64,000 nucleotides of DNA from Anaerococcus tetradius ATCC 35098 (GCF_000159095.1 NZ_GG666296.1:248819-312818); one strand, 5' to 3'. Positions 7,698 through 17,268 are shown, counted from the first letter of the stretch. Numbers and translations are program-made. Notes: a model not told the origin generated them from the letters alone.

Positions 7698-9549
7698 GAA
7701 ATTAAGGGAAAACCTAGCCCAAAACTTAAATTCAGAAGAAAGCATAAGAGCCTTTCTTAGGGGGAATAAGTTGTCTAATTTCAAGCTTTTGCTTATAGCC
7801 TACGCTCCTTTTAAGGATAATCTAAAGATAAAATTTTCCTTGTTGATTTATCCCTTTGTAAATGGTTTGATACCGGTCTTACAGGCCTTTATCATGTACT
7901 TTTTGGTAGAACTTATAAATAATAAGACCGACCTTAGGACTATGATTCTTATAATTACATCCTATAGCCTTATAATTTTTGCTTTTTCTTTGATTTCTAA
8001 GCAAATAGAACGTAGAACTTATCCGACCTATATGGATACAAGGTTAAATTTATTTGTGAAAGCATCAGAATCTATTATGAAAATGGACTATGGCCTTGGG
8101 GAAAATTCCCTCTTTATGGGAGAGTTTACCAGAGGTTTTGAGCCATTTTCCTGCAACAATACAGGTCTTGAGGGAATCTATCACGATATGTACCCCCTTC
8201 TTTCAAGTATCCTTTCCTTTATCGTGATTTCGATAGTTTTGGCAAGGCTTAATCCCCTAATCTGTATCTTTGCTCTAATTTCTATTCTGATCCAACTTGT
8301 AGTTAGAAATTATACTGATAGATACAGACACGAGCATACAGGAGAGCTTAACATGGTAAGAAGAAAGACGTCTTCTTATTATAGCGAAGCTAGTGACTTT
8401 CGTTTTGCCAAAGATATTAGAATTTTCTCCTTCAAGGAAAGATTTATAGAAGGCTTTAGGCCCCTAGTAGCTGATGTAGTAAGAATTTCAAGAGTGTTTA
8501 TCAAGCCTGAGATATTCTTATCTCCTATCCTTGCCATAAGTCTTTTAGGGATAGAGGCGATTTGTTTTTATTTCTTGACAGGAAAAATAAAAAGTTACGA
8601 GATAAGCCTAAAAGAGCTTACCCTAATGATAACTTCTGTGGCAATCTTAAGCAAAGTATCCCTTGCCCTTGTGACAAACCTTGCCCAAACTAGGGCCAAT
8701 CTTTTGTATGTAGGAGATGGCTTTGATATGATAAGAAATGACCTAGAATCTACTTGGGGAGATAAGAAAATCACAGGACCTATGACAATAGAATTTAGAA
8801 ATGTATCTTTTTCCTACCCTCTTTCCAGCACAAAGGTCTTGGAAAATCTCTCCTTTACCATCAAAGAAAGGGAAAAAGTAGCCATAGTTGGGGTAAATGG
8901 AGCTGGCAAATCGACCATAGTTTCTCTAATCCTAGGTCTATATAAGCCGACAGAAGGGGAGATTTTAATAAATGGCATGGATGCTAAGTACATCGACTTA
9001 AATGAAAGATACAAGGCCTTTGCCACAGTCCTTCAAAATGTAGAGCCTCTTGCTGTATCCCTAGCAGAGAATGTTGCAGGAACTGATAAAAATATCGACA
9101 GAAAAAAAGTAATAGATTCCCTAGAAAAGGCGGGCCTTTCCTATAAGCTTGACCAACTTCCAAAGGGGATTGATACTCAGATGACTAGAAATATTTACGA
9201 GGATGGAACTCTTTTTTCTGGTGGTGAAAACCAAAAACTCGCCATAGCCCGTGCTATATACAGAGAAAACTCCAAGGCTATGATAATGGATGAGCCAACA
9301 GCTGCCCTCGATGCCTTAGCTGAGGAGAAAATCTACAGGGACTTAGAAAAAATAAGCCAAGGAAAGACTTTAATCTTTATTTCCCACAGGCTAGCTTCAA
9401 CCAGATTTTGTGATAGGATAATGCTCCTTGATGGTGGAAGGATAAGAGAGAAAGGATCTCACGAAGAGCTTCTAGCGAAAAATGGACTCTATAAAGAAAT
9501 GTACGAATCCCAAAGGAAATATTATAAGGAGGAAGATAATGAAAAATAA
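7681..9549 (+). CDS. ABC exporter half-transporter (permease-ATPase), first subunit
   Basis: This 622-aa half-transporter has an N-terminal six-helix exporter membrane domain (about residues 40-330). The ATPase domain starts near 360, with Walker A GVNGAGKST, signature FSGGENQKLAIARA, Walker B AMIMDEPTAALD and H-loop FISHR. The start follows GGGAGGAAAATC. It overlaps the next ABC gene by 11 bp, so the two products very likely form a heterodimer. The cargo is unknown; peptides, lipids or drugs are all possible for this family. The upstream regulator presumably responds to the cargo. Confidence 0.9.
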   Translation: MTKENEKLRENLAQNLNSEESIRAFLRGNKLSNFKLLLIAYAPFKDNLKIKFSLLIYPFVNGLIPVLQAFIMYFLVELINNKTDLRTMILIITSYSLIIFAFSLISKQIERRTYPTYMDTRLNLFVKASESIMKMDYGLGENSLFMGEFTRGFEPFSCNNTGLEGIYHDMYPLLSSILSFIVISIVLARLNPLICIFALISILIQLVVRNYTDRYRHEHTGELNMVRRKTSSYYSEASDFRFAKDIRIFSFKERFIEGFRPLVADVVRISRVFIKPEIFLSPILAISLLGIEAICFYFLTGKIKSYEISLKELTLMITSVAILSKVSLALVTNLAQTRANLLYVGDGFDMIRNDLESTWGDKKITGPMTIEFRNVSFSYPLSSTKVLENLSFTIKEREKVAIVGVNGAGKSTIVSLILGLYKPTEGEILINGMDAKYIDLNERYKAFATVLQNVEPLAVSLAENVAGTDKNIDRKKVIDSLEKAGLSYKLDQLPKGIDTQMTRNIYEDGTLFSGGENQKLAIARAIYRENSKAMIMDEPTAALDALAEEKIYRDLEKISQGKTLIFISHRLASTRFCDRIMLLDGGRIREKGSHEELLAKNGLYKEMYESQRKYYKEEDNEK

Positions 9550-11305
9550 ATTTAAAGCCTTGTGGCTTTTTGCCAAAATTATCTGCAAAAACGATCCCTT
9601 CTACCTAGGAGTGATCCTCCTAAATGCCCTAATCGATTCAGCCTTCACCATGGTAGATGTATTTGTGCCAATGATTTTTATTAACCAAATCACAAATCCA
9701 AGGCCTATCCCAGACTTCCTTAAACTTATCCTTGCCCTAGTCCTGGGAAAAATCCTCCTAGACCTTATAAAGAGGGTATCTAGCAGGGAAGAATTTGTAA
9801 GACGTCAGGGGATAAATGACTACCTAACCTTTGAGCTTGCCAAAAAAGCCATGGACTTATCCTACGAAAATATAGAAAATCCCCACACCCTCGACCTAAA
9901 GGAAAAAGCCAATGCTGCCATCCGTATGGGCTCTATCCACAACCTCCTATGGTGTTTGCGTGAAATAATCACAAGCCTATCAACCATGCTTGCTACAGCT
10001 TTAATAATAATAAATTTCTCCCCTTATCTAGTAGCTTTTTCTATAGGAATTTCTTTACTAATAATTGTAACGAGCATCAAAGAATCTGCCTTTACAAGAA
10101 AGTTTGACTTAGAAATTGTAGATGTAAATAGGAGATTTTCTTACTATTTCTCCTTGATGGGTGGACCTCACTATCAAAAAGAAATAAGAGTCTATGAGCT
10201 AGGAGATTTGATAAAGGCAAAGGTCAAAGATTACCTCGATAAGATGCTCAATCAATTTAACAAGAGATATGCCTATGAGGCAAACATGAGTGCTATAAAA
10301 ATTTTCTTAGAAACTATTCTAAGATTTATTTCCTACACCTATGTAGCAATGAGGACCCTCTCAGCGTCCTATGGCCCACAAATTACTTTTGGTGAGTTTT
10401 CTCTAATAATTTCTGCCAACGAAAACTTTATGAAGGCCTTTCAAGCTATGTTTACTGAAACAGGCGACTTTATCCTAAGCCTTGCCAACCTTCTTCCTCT
10501 TTATGATTTCATGAATCTTGAAAGCGATGATAAAAGAGAACTTAAAAAAGCAGGGGACTTTGAAAGCCTCGAATTTAGAAATGTTTCTTTCTCCTATCCT
10601 GGAAGTGACAGACTAATTCTCGATGATATTTCCTTTAATATAAAAAGGGGAGAGAAGATTTCCATAGTTGGAGTAAATAACGCAGGAAAGAGCACAATCG
10701 TAAAGTTAATAGCGAGATTTTTTGATATAAAAGAAGGAGAAATCCTCTACAATGGAGAGAATATCAAAGAAATCGACAAGAAATCTCTCTATGATAAAAT
10801 TTCTGCCGTCCTCCAAGATTTTTCCATCATGCCTTTTACAATCAAGGAAAATATCCTAGCTAACAAGGCTTACGACAAGGAAAAAATCGATAAGATTTTA
10901 AAGGAAATAAGCCTTGATGAGAAGGTAGCTGACCTTGCCTATGGACTTGATACCTACATGAACAAGGATATCTACGAAAATGCAACTGACCTGTCCCTCG
11001 GCCAAAAGCAAAAACTTGCTATAGCCAGATGCCTTTACCAAAATCCAGACCTAATCATTTTAGATGAGCCGACAGCAAGCCTCGACCCCCTAGCAGAGGC
11101 GAAAATCTACGAGCAATTTAATCAAATGACCTCTGGGAAAACTGCAATCTTCATCTCTCATAGGATGAGCTCAACAAGATTTACCGACAAGGTTCTAGTC
11201 CTAGATGAAGGTAAAATCAAGGCCTTTGACTCCCACGAAAATCTGATGAAAACCGACAACATATACTCCAGACTCTACAAGTCCCAAGCCAAATACTACA
11301 AGTAA
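9539..11305 (+). CDS. ABC exporter half-transporter (permease-ATPase), second subunit
   Basis: This 588-aa partner of the preceding half-transporter has a membrane domain at about residues 20-310 and an ATPase domain from about 345. Walker A is GVNNAGKST, Walker B LIILDEPTASLD and the H-loop FISHR. Its signature reads LSLGQKQKLAIARC rather than LSGGQ, so one of the two composite ATP sites of the dimer is degenerate, as is common in heterodimeric exporters. The start at ATG 9539 is supported by AAGGAGGAAGATA. An earlier in-frame ATG lies deep in the upstream gene and is rejected. Confidence 0.9.
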   Translation: MKNKFKALWLFAKIICKNDPFYLGVILLNALIDSAFTMVDVFVPMIFINQITNPRPIPDFLKLILALVLGKILLDLIKRVSSREEFVRRQGINDYLTFELAKKAMDLSYENIENPHTLDLKEKANAAIRMGSIHNLLWCLREIITSLSTMLATALIIINFSPYLVAFSIGISLLIIVTSIKESAFTRKFDLEIVDVNRRFSYYFSLMGGPHYQKEIRVYELGDLIKAKVKDYLDKMLNQFNKRYAYEANMSAIKIFLETILRFISYTYVAMRTLSASYGPQITFGEFSLIISANENFMKAFQAMFTETGDFILSLANLLPLYDFMNLESDDKRELKKAGDFESLEFRNVSFSYPGSDRLILDDISFNIKRGEKISIVGVNNAGKSTIVKLIARFFDIKEGEILYNGENIKEIDKKSLYDKISAVLQDFSIMPFTIKENILANKAYDKEKIDKILKEISLDEKVADLAYGLDTYMNKDIYENATDLSLGQKQKLAIARCLYQNPDLIILDEPTASLDPLAEAKIYEQFNQMTSGKTAIFISHRMSSTRFTDKVLVLDEGKIKAFDSHENLMKTDNIYSRLYKSQAKYYK

Positions 11306-11310
11306 AATGT

Positions 11311-11341
11311 CCTCAAATTTTTTAGCTTTGAGGGCTTTTTT
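11311..11341 (+). terminator. Terminator after the ABC exporter operon
   Basis: CCTCAAA pairs with TTTGAGG around a 9-nt loop and is followed by GCTTTTTT. Confidence 0.9.
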
Positions 11342-11730
11342 ACTTTAATTTCAAAATTTATAATTATACCTAATATCAACTAGGAAAATATTTGTTGCTA
11401 AAAATCCCCTTGGTAGTTTTTCTAAAATCAAGCTAAATTTTCCAGTTTTTTGCATTATTTCAGCCATTTCTTAGTATGTGTTCTTGACTAATTTTTTTCT
11501 TTAATTTTTTTATAAGTGCCTATTTATAAGTCTCTACATATAAAATTTTATGAGTTTTGTATATTAATGCACAGACTTAATTTTGCATATATTATCAAAT
11601 TGTTACAAAATTACATCTATAATTTAATGAAATATAAATCTCTTATCTACAAAAAACGTTTTACATTTTAGAGTTTATAGGGGTCTCGCTTTTCATCTCT
11701 TCATACGCATACTAACGAATAAAATTTATC
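11342..11730. other. Long AT-rich intergenic region without a recognisable gene
   Basis: About 390 bp with stop codons in all frames. I see no tRNA, no T-box signature and no strong hairpin. The promoter of larA lies at its right end. The length suggests room for an upstream regulator site, but none stands out. Confidence 0.5.
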
Positions 11731-11759
11731 TTGATATTAGTGACCATTTGTGCTATAAT
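11731..11759 (+). promoter_or_regulatory. Promoter of larA-larD
   Basis: TTGATA (11731-11736), a 17-bp spacer and TATAAT (11754-11759), 42 bp before the start codon. Confidence 0.8.
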
Positions 11760-11801
11760 CTATTGCGTTGAATAATTATTAATATGATAGGAGATGTTAA
11801 A

Positions 11802-13079
11802 ATGATTAAAATCAATGTACCTTACGATCATACAACTATGGAGGTCGCATTAGAAGATAAAAACTTTGCAGGAAAACTAGAGGGAAAACAAACCCACTAT
11901 GTTTCTGAAAAGTCTCAAGAAGAGTTAGTTGAAGAATCTTTAGATAATCCAATCGGACAAAAGAGGCTAGAAGAACTTGTAGTAGGTAAAAAGGATATAG
12001 TAATTATCAGTTCAGACCATACTCGTCCAGTTCCTTCAAAAGTTATTACACCTATTTTGCTAAGAAGAATACGCAGCGCTAACCCAGATGCCCGTATTCG
12101 TATTCTTGTAGCAACAGGATTCCACCGCCCATCAACTAGGGAAGAGTTAATAAACAAATACGGTCAAGAAATCGTAGATAACGAAGAAATTGTAATGCAC
12201 GTATCAACAGATGATAGTTCAATGAAAGAAATTGGAACTCTTCCAAGTGGTGGAGCTTGCATTATCAACAAGATTGCTGCAGAATGTGATTTGTTGATTG
12301 CTGAAGGATTTATTGAAGCTCACTTCTTCGCAGGATTTTCTGGCGGAAGAAAATCAGTTTTACCAGGAATTGCTTCTTATAAGACAATCATGGCTAACCA
12401 CAGTGGTGAATTTATAGATGATAAACATTCAAGGACAGGAAACCTAAAGCATAATTTAATCCACGAAGATATGGTTTATGCAGCAAGAACAGCAAATCTT
12501 GCCTTTATCATTAACGTTGTGTTGAATGGTAAACACGAAATCATAGGTTCCTTTGCAGGTGATATGGAAGAGGCTCACAAGGTTGGTTGTGACTTTGTAA
12601 GAGAACTTGCAAGCGTTAAGAAGATTGACTGCGATATAGCTATCACTACAAATGGTGGAGCTCCTCTTGATCAAAATATTTACCAAGCTGTAAAGGGTAT
12701 GACAGCCGCTGAAGCAACTGTTAAAGAAGGCGGAGTAATCATAAGCTGTTGTGCTTGTGGTGATGGTCACGGTGGTGAAGGTTTCTATCACAATATTGCT
12801 GATGTAAAAGAAGCTAGAGAATTTGAAGAAATGGCTATTAACACTCCAAGGCTCGAAACTGTGCCAGACCAATGGACATCTCAAATCTTTGCCCGTATCC
12901 TTTCTCACTATCATGTAATAATGGTATCTGACCAAGTAGATGAAAAACTTGTTACAGACTTACACATGCAACTTGCAAGAACTATGGACGATGCTTTGAA
13001 ATTAGCTTTTGATATAAAGGGTAAAGATGCTAAAGTAGTTGTTATTCCAGATGGTTTAGGCGTAGTTGTAGAAAATTAA
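11802..13079 (+). CDS. larA: LarA-family nickel-pincer racemase (lactate racemase-like)
   Basis: This 425-aa protein has the LarA/DUF2088 layout. It contains the phosphate/substrate loop SSDHTRPVPS, the catalytic-histidine segment ATGFHRPSTREE, and FFAGFSGGRKSVLPG, whose lysine is the attachment point of the nickel-pincer nucleotide in LarA. The enzyme class interconverts D- and L-2-hydroxy acids. Pairing with an aquaglyceroporin gene, as in the larA-larD arrangement of lactobacilli, favours lactate. The start at 11802 is preferred (AGGAGATGTTAAA) over an ATG 18 bp upstream. The cofactor-making genes larB, larC and larE are not in this window. Confidence 0.85.
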   Translation: MIKINVPYDHTTMEVALEDKNFAGKLEGKQTHYVSEKSQEELVEESLDNPIGQKRLEELVVGKKDIVIISSDHTRPVPSKVITPILLRRIRSANPDARIRILVATGFHRPSTREELINKYGQEIVDNEEIVMHVSTDDSSMKEIGTLPSGGACIINKIAAECDLLIAEGFIEAHFFAGFSGGRKSVLPGIASYKTIMANHSGEFIDDKHSRTGNLKHNLIHEDMVYAARTANLAFIINVVLNGKHEIIGSFAGDMEEAHKVGCDFVRELASVKKIDCDIAITTNGGAPLDQNIYQAVKGMTAAEATVKEGGVIISCCACGDGHGGEGFYHNIADVKEAREFEEMAINTPRLETVPDQWTSQIFARILSHYHVIMVSDQVDEKLVTDLHMQLARTMDDALKLAFDIKGKDAKVVVIPDGLGVVVEN

Positions 13080-13092
13080 TTAAGGAGCGAAG

Positions 13093-13800
13093 ATGATTTC
13101 AAAACTAATAGCAGAGTTCTTAGGAACTGCCCTTATGATTATTTTCGGTGTTGGTGTTCACTGCGACGAGGTGCTTAACAAGGCCAAATACCAAGGCTCA
13201 GGCCACTTGTTCGCCATAACAACATGGGGATTTGGTATTACTATAGTTCTAGTAGTGTTTGGGGATGTATGTATAAATCCCGCCATGGCATTTTGCCAAG
13301 CAATCCTTGGCCTTATCCCTTGGAGCTACTTTGTCCCATATGTTATAGTTGAATGTTTGGGAGGATGTGTAGGAGCTTTGATTTGCTATGTCCTATACAA
13401 AGATCAATTTGATTCATCCCTAGACGTTGACCCAGTAAAGGTAAGAAATATATTTTCAACAAACCCTATATACAGAAACCTTCCTAGAAACTTCTTTGTA
13501 GAGTTTTTTGCAACCTTTATCTTCTTATCATCAATACTAGGTCTTGTTAAAAATCAACCAAATATTGTGCCAATAGGTGTCGGCTTGTTAGTATGGGCAA
13601 TTGGTATGGCCTTGGGTGGCCCTACAGGATTTGCTATGAACCCTGCCAGAGACCTAGGTCCAAGACTTGCCTATAGCCTATTACCAATCAAAAACAAAAC
13701 AGATAATGACTGGCAATATGGTTTGACAATTCCTGGAATTGCTCCATATGTAGGAGCTATTGCAGCTGCCTTATTTGCTAAGTTCTATCTTGGTTTTTAG
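13093..13800 (+). CDS. larD: Aquaglyceroporin, probable lactate channel LarD
   Basis: This 235-aa major intrinsic protein has six membrane helices, with NPA boxes INPAMAF near residue 60 and MNPARDLG near 180. The second box, followed by R-D, is typical of glycerol-conducting members. It starts 13 bp after larA with a TAAGGAGCG site, so the two are cotranscribed. In the known lar operons LarD lets lactic acid pass the membrane; a glycerol role is equally possible by sequence. A second aquaglyceroporin near 55 kb sits with glycerol genes, so a division of labour is likely. Confidence 0.8.
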   Translation: MISKLIAEFLGTALMIIFGVGVHCDEVLNKAKYQGSGHLFAITTWGFGITIVLVVFGDVCINPAMAFCQAILGLIPWSYFVPYVIVECLGGCVGALICYVLYKDQFDSSLDVDPVKVRNIFSTNPIYRNLPRNFFVEFFATFIFLSSILGLVKNQPNIVPIGVGLLVWAIGMALGGPTGFAMNPARDLGPRLAYSLLPIKNKTDNDWQYGLTIPGIAPYVGAIAAALFAKFYLGF

Positions 13801-13825
13801 GAAAATAATTTATTAATATGTGAAT

Positions 13826-13880
13826 TTTTAAGCGGAATCTAGTCTTAACAAAAGATGAAAATTCCGCTTAAATTTTTTTA
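13826..13880 (+). terminator. Terminator after larD
   Basis: TTAAGCGGAAT pairs perfectly with ATTCCGCTTAA over an unpaired loop of about 22 nt and is followed by a T-rich run. Confidence 0.9.
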
Positions 13881-13965
13881 GTCAATATATTTTTAATGAA
13901 GTTATTATTAAGAATGGCTTAATTTCATAAGGTCTTTCTTGCTTTTAAAAATTTATTCTGAAAAC

Positions 13966-13994
13966 TTGATTTTTATTTCATTAGAATGTATTAT
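13966..13994 (+). promoter_or_regulatory. Promoter of the ilvE leader
   Basis: TTGATT (13966-13971), a 17-bp spacer and TATTAT (13989-13994), directly before the T-box. Confidence 0.7.
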
Positions 13995-13997
13995 TAT

Positions 13998-14253
13998 GAC
14001 AACAAGTTGTGACGTGGAAAAGTAGAATAACTTATCTTTCAGAGAGGTATTGTTTGGTGAAAAATACTAGATAAGTTATATCGAACAATCACCACTGAGC
14101 TACAAGGCCCAACAGAGTAAGCCTTGCCGGGAACTCCCGTTACAGAGTTATTCATTATGAATTGAGTGCATCAATAGATGAAAAGGAGTGGTACCGCGGG
14201 GATTATTCTATCTCTCGTCTCTTTGCTAAGGGCAAGGAGGCGGGAGTTTTTTT
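13998..14253 (+). promoter_or_regulatory. T-box riboswitch of ilvE, isoleucine specifier
   Basis: Stem I is clear. ATAACTTATC (14027-14036) pairs with GATAAGTTAT (14070-14079), with AGAGAGG and TTTGGTGAAA in between. ATC (14080-14082) lies right after the helix in the specifier position. The T-box core TGGTACCGC is at 14189-14197. A GC-rich terminator (CTCTCGTCTCTTTGC with GCAAGGAGGCGGGAG) ends in seven T at 14247-14253. The specifier predicts tRNA-Ile as ligand, which matches the branched-chain aminotransferase downstream. Confidence 0.93.
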
Positions 14254-14286
14254 GTTACAAAAATTATATTATAGAAAAGAGGACTT

Positions 14287-15348
14287 ATGAAATACGAATT
14301 TATAAAAAGGGAAAATTTAAAAGAAAAACCACGTGGAGAACTAGGCTTTGGAAAATATTTTACAGATTATATGTTTTCTATGGACTATACCGACGAAGTA
14401 GGTTGGCATGATATGAAGATTCTTCCTTATGGGGATGTTAATTTGAATCCAGCTACAATGGTTCTACACTATGCTCAGGAAACATTTGAGGGCCTAAAAG
14501 CCTATAGGGGGGCTGATGGCAAGGTATATTTATTCAGACCAGAAATGAATGCTAGAAGATTTATCAATTCTAACAAGAGGATGTGCATGCCAATTGTCCC
14601 TGAAGACTTATTTATAGGAGCTATCGAGGAGCTTGTAAAAGTTGAAGAAGCTTGGATTCCAGAAAAAGAAGGAGAAAGTTTATATATCAGACCATTTATG
14701 TTTGCTAACGAAACATCAGTTGGTGTTCATGTGGCAAAAACCTACAAATTTTTAATTATAGCATCTCCTGTAGGAGCCTATTATCCACAAGGAATCGATC
14801 CTGTAAAAATATATGTAGAGGATGAATATGTTAGAGCAAGTCCTGGAGGAACAGGCTTTGTAAAATGCGGTGGAAATTATGCTGCAAGTCTTATAGGTCA
14901 AGCTAAGGCAGAAGAACTAGGCTATACTCAAGTCCTATGGCTAGATGGTGTTCATAGAAGATATGTAGAAGAAGTTGGCTCAATGAATGCTATGTTTGTA
15001 ATAGATGGAAAAGTCATTACAGCTCCTATCGAAGGAACAGTTCTTCCTGGAGTAACTCGTGATTCCATCCTAAAGCTCCTAGAAGAATATGGCTATGAGG
15101 TCGTAGAAAAGCATCTTTCTATTGATGAACTTATTGAGGCAGCAAGGAGTAAAAAACTAACAGAAGCCTTTGGAACGGGAACTGCTGCAGTAATATCTCC
15201 AATAGGTGAGCTTTATTATAAGGGTGAGAAAGTCCAAGTCAATGATTTTAAGACAGGCAATCTTACCCACAGACTCTACAAGGACCTAACAGATATCCAA
15301 TGGGCAAAGGTAGAAGATAAGTATGCTTGGAGAAGAGAAGTAAAATAA
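14287..15348 (+). CDS. ilvE: Branched-chain amino-acid aminotransferase
   Basis: PLP-dependent fold-type IV transaminase (353 aa) for leucine, isoleucine and valine in the cytoplasm. Visible features include the N-terminal LHYAQETFEGLKAYRG, the PLP-lysine region GFVKCGGNYAASL (Schiff-base lysine), and the motif EEVGSMNAMFVIDG. The phosphate-binding TEAFGTGTAAVISPIG is near the C terminus. Length and motifs match BCAT2-type IlvE. It starts after AAAAGAGGACTT and is the only gene of the T-box-controlled transcript. It could serve in synthesis or in amino-acid fermentation. Confidence 0.95.
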   Translation: MKYEFIKRENLKEKPRGELGFGKYFTDYMFSMDYTDEVGWHDMKILPYGDVNLNPATMVLHYAQETFEGLKAYRGADGKVYLFRPEMNARRFINSNKRMCMPIVPEDLFIGAIEELVKVEEAWIPEKEGESLYIRPFMFANETSVGVHVAKTYKFLIIASPVGAYYPQGIDPVKIYVEDEYVRASPGGTGFVKCGGNYAASLIGQAKAEELGYTQVLWLDGVHRRYVEEVGSMNAMFVIDGKVITAPIEGTVLPGVTRDSILKLLEEYGYEVVEKHLSIDELIEAARSKKLTEAFGTGTAAVISPIGELYYKGEKVQVNDFKTGNLTHRLYKDLTDIQWAKVEDKYAWRREVK

Positions 15349-15365
15349 AAAAAATACTGGAGAAA

Positions 15366-15402
15366 AAAAGTAGTTGAGAAATTTACTCAGCTACTTTTTT
15401 AA
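15366..15402. terminator. Bidirectional terminator between ilvE and the DUF1002 gene
   Basis: AAAGTAGTTGAG and CTCAGCTACTTT form a long stem with an A run on the left and a T run on the right. It can therefore end both converging transcripts. Confidence 0.88.
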
Positions 15403-15493
15403 AATATGAATTTTATAGAAAATCCTTAGGATAATGCAAGACTTATCTCTTGCCAGTCATTTTGGAGGAGATATGTCTATAAATTAAATCTTT

Positions 15494-16471
15494 TTAATTA
15501 TTTGTATCACTAGCCTCATCATTGTTGTTAAAGGCTTTCATGATAGAATCGAAAATGGATCTAAAAAACTCCATTATCTTATCCCAAAGACCACTATCCT
15601 TGGCTTCTTGGGCAACCTTATTGATACTATCCTTGTTATCTTCGTAGAATTTGCCGGCCTTTTGTGTTATATCACCAGCAAGCTTAGTAAGATTTTCCTT
15701 AACCTCGGCACTGTCTATTGCAGAAGTGTTTTGGTAGTTTTCAAAGTAGTTGACAAGAATTTGAATGTTATTATTGGATAAGATATCTCCCATATTTACA
15801 TTGTTAAGGGCATCTTTAATATAGACAGCAATTTGGTCTGATGAGGCATTCTCGCCAGTTTTTTTCTTGTTTTCGGCAAGTTTTTGTTTTACATCTATTA
15901 CTACCTTATCGAGTTTTTTGCTATCGAACTTATCCTTACCTTCATTTTCTTTGGCGACAGAAGATACAGTTTCAAGTTCTTCTTGGGCGGTTTGAGTTCT
16001 CTTGCTATCAAGCTTTACTCCACGCAACTCTTCTGATTTGTAGACTCCGACTAGGGCTGATTCACCTGTTACAGGCTTTGGGCTTGCAACGAGGATATCT
16101 GCACCAGTAATTCCTGCTGTGATGGCAGCATTAGTGTATTGACCTTCAGTAATCTCTGTTATATTTTCAGGAGTTTTAATCTTTACTGAAATACCCTTAG
16201 ACTTTCCGTGTCTTTTTACATAGACAGATGAAATCATATTTGAATCAGCTGTTGAATAGCCGAGATATTTTTCAAGGTCTGAGCCATCAACACGAGAAAC
16301 ATTTACATCATCTGCTACATCCATAGCCTTATCGACTAAATTTATCTGATCATCATTTAGGGCTACACCATATATTACATCATCCTTATTCTTATCAAAG
16401 TCACTAGCCATAGCGACCTGAGGAAGAAAGATTGCAAGTGTTAATAGCCCTGCCAAAATTTTCTTAACCAT
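15494..16471 (-). CDS. DUF1002 (YpuA-like) exported protein
   Basis: A 325-aa secreted or wall-associated protein. A signal peptide (about residues 1-22, cleavage after AMA) is followed by the DUF1002 region, including IYGVALNDDQ, VKRHGKSKGISVKI and the alanine/glycine-rich NAAITAGITGADILVASPKPVTGESALVGVY core. The C-terminal part is helical. The molecular role of the family is not known. It begins 8 bp after mrp, with TATAGGAGATAAT before the ATG, so the two are likely cotranscribed. Confidence 0.85.
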   Translation of the reverse strand: MVKKILAGLLTLAIFLPQVAMASDFDKNKDDVIYGVALNDDQINLVDKAMDVADDVNVSRVDGSDLEKYLGYSTADSNMISSVYVKRHGKSKGISVKIKTPENITEITEGQYTNAAITAGITGADILVASPKPVTGESALVGVYKSEELRGVKLDSKRTQTAQEELETVSSVAKENEGKDKFDSKKLDKVVIDVKQKLAENKKKTGENASSDQIAVYIKDALNNVNMGDILSNNNIQILVNYFENYQNTSAIDSAEVKENLTKLAGDITQKAGKFYEDNKDSINKVAQEAKDSGLWDKIMEFFRSIFDSIMKAFNNNDEASDTNN

Positions 16472-16479
16472 ATTATCTC

Positions 16480-17268
16480 CTATAGACTCTCAATTTTTTC
16501 TATAATTGGACTTAACTCTTTCATATCAATATCTTCGCAAAGACCTGAGTCGATTTTTTCTGCTATTTGTGGGTCGATTGGAAGCTTGGCTATGCAAGTT
16601 ATGTCGTATTTTTCAGCTACTTCGCTAAGATTGCTCTTGCCGAAGATTTGATGGACACTTCCGCAATCAGGACATTTGAAATATGACATATTCTCAACAA
16701 GACCTATGATGTTTTTGCCCATCATCTTGGCCATCTTGATTGATTTTTCTACAACCATCTCTACCAAGCCTTGAGGGGTAGCTACAGCTACTACACCATC
16801 TATTGGTAAAGATTGGAAAACTGTAAGTGGCACGTCAGCAGTTCCTGGAGGCATATCTACTATCATATAGTCGATTTCTCCCCAGTCTACATCTGTGTAA
16901 AATTGTTTTAGGACATTGGTAACTATTGATGATCTCCAAATAACTGGATCAGTTTTTTCACGTAGAATCATATTTACAGAAATAAGCTTTATACCATCAC
17001 GACTTATGGCTGGATACATTAGCCCTTCCTTTGTTCCCCTAACAGCTTCATCAATACCAAAGGCCTCTGCCATAGATGGGCCGGTAATATCAGCATCAAA
17101 GACTGCTACCTTGTAGCCTTTTTTGTTAAGGTTATTTGCAAGAAGGGCTGAAACAGAAGACTTTCCAACGCCTCCCTTACCACTCATTACAGCTATTACC
17201 TTCTTGATTGAAGAACCTTCGTGGACTTTGATTTTGAATTTATCTAAATTAATATTTTTCTTTTGCAT
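16480..17268 (-). CDS. mrp: Mrp/NBP35-type P-loop ATPase, iron-sulfur cluster carrier
   Basis: A 262-aa cytoplasmic ATPase of the Mrp family, which binds and transfers 4Fe-4S clusters. The deviant Walker A SGKGGVGKSS is near residue 30, with DADITGPSM and the Mrp signature region VDMPPGTADVPLTVFQ. The cluster-binding C-x-x-C is in YFKCPDCGSVH. The start is moved to the ATG at 17268, preceded by GGAGAGAAC, seven codons inside the longest frame. Gene order with the DUF1002 gene gives no functional clue. Confidence 0.9.
   Translation of the reverse strand: MQKKNINLDKFKIKVHEGSSIKKVIAVMSGKGGVGKSSVSALLANNLNKKGYKVAVFDADITGPSMAEAFGIDEAVRGTKEGLMYPAISRDGIKLISVNMILREKTDPVIWRSSIVTNVLKQFYTDVDWGEIDYMIVDMPPGTADVPLTVFQSLPIDGVVAVATPQGLVEMVVEKSIKMAKMMGKNIIGLVENMSYFKCPDCGSVHQIFGKSNLSEVAEKYDITCIAKLPIDPQIAEKIDSGLCEDIDMKELSPIIEKIESL

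Noticed and set aside
11650-11680. Possible cre site near AAACGTTTTAC upstream of larA
   Set aside because: The outer TG and CA positions do not fit the consensus, and it is too far from the promoter to argue for.
12456-12935. 159-aa open frame on the minus strand inside larA
   Set aside because: It lies fully antisense to a well-conserved gene, has no RBS and its composition is that of a complementary-strand shadow.
14178-14411. Open frame covering the end of the T-box and the start of ilvE
   Set aside because: It runs through the terminator hairpin of the riboswitch and overlaps ilvE in another frame.
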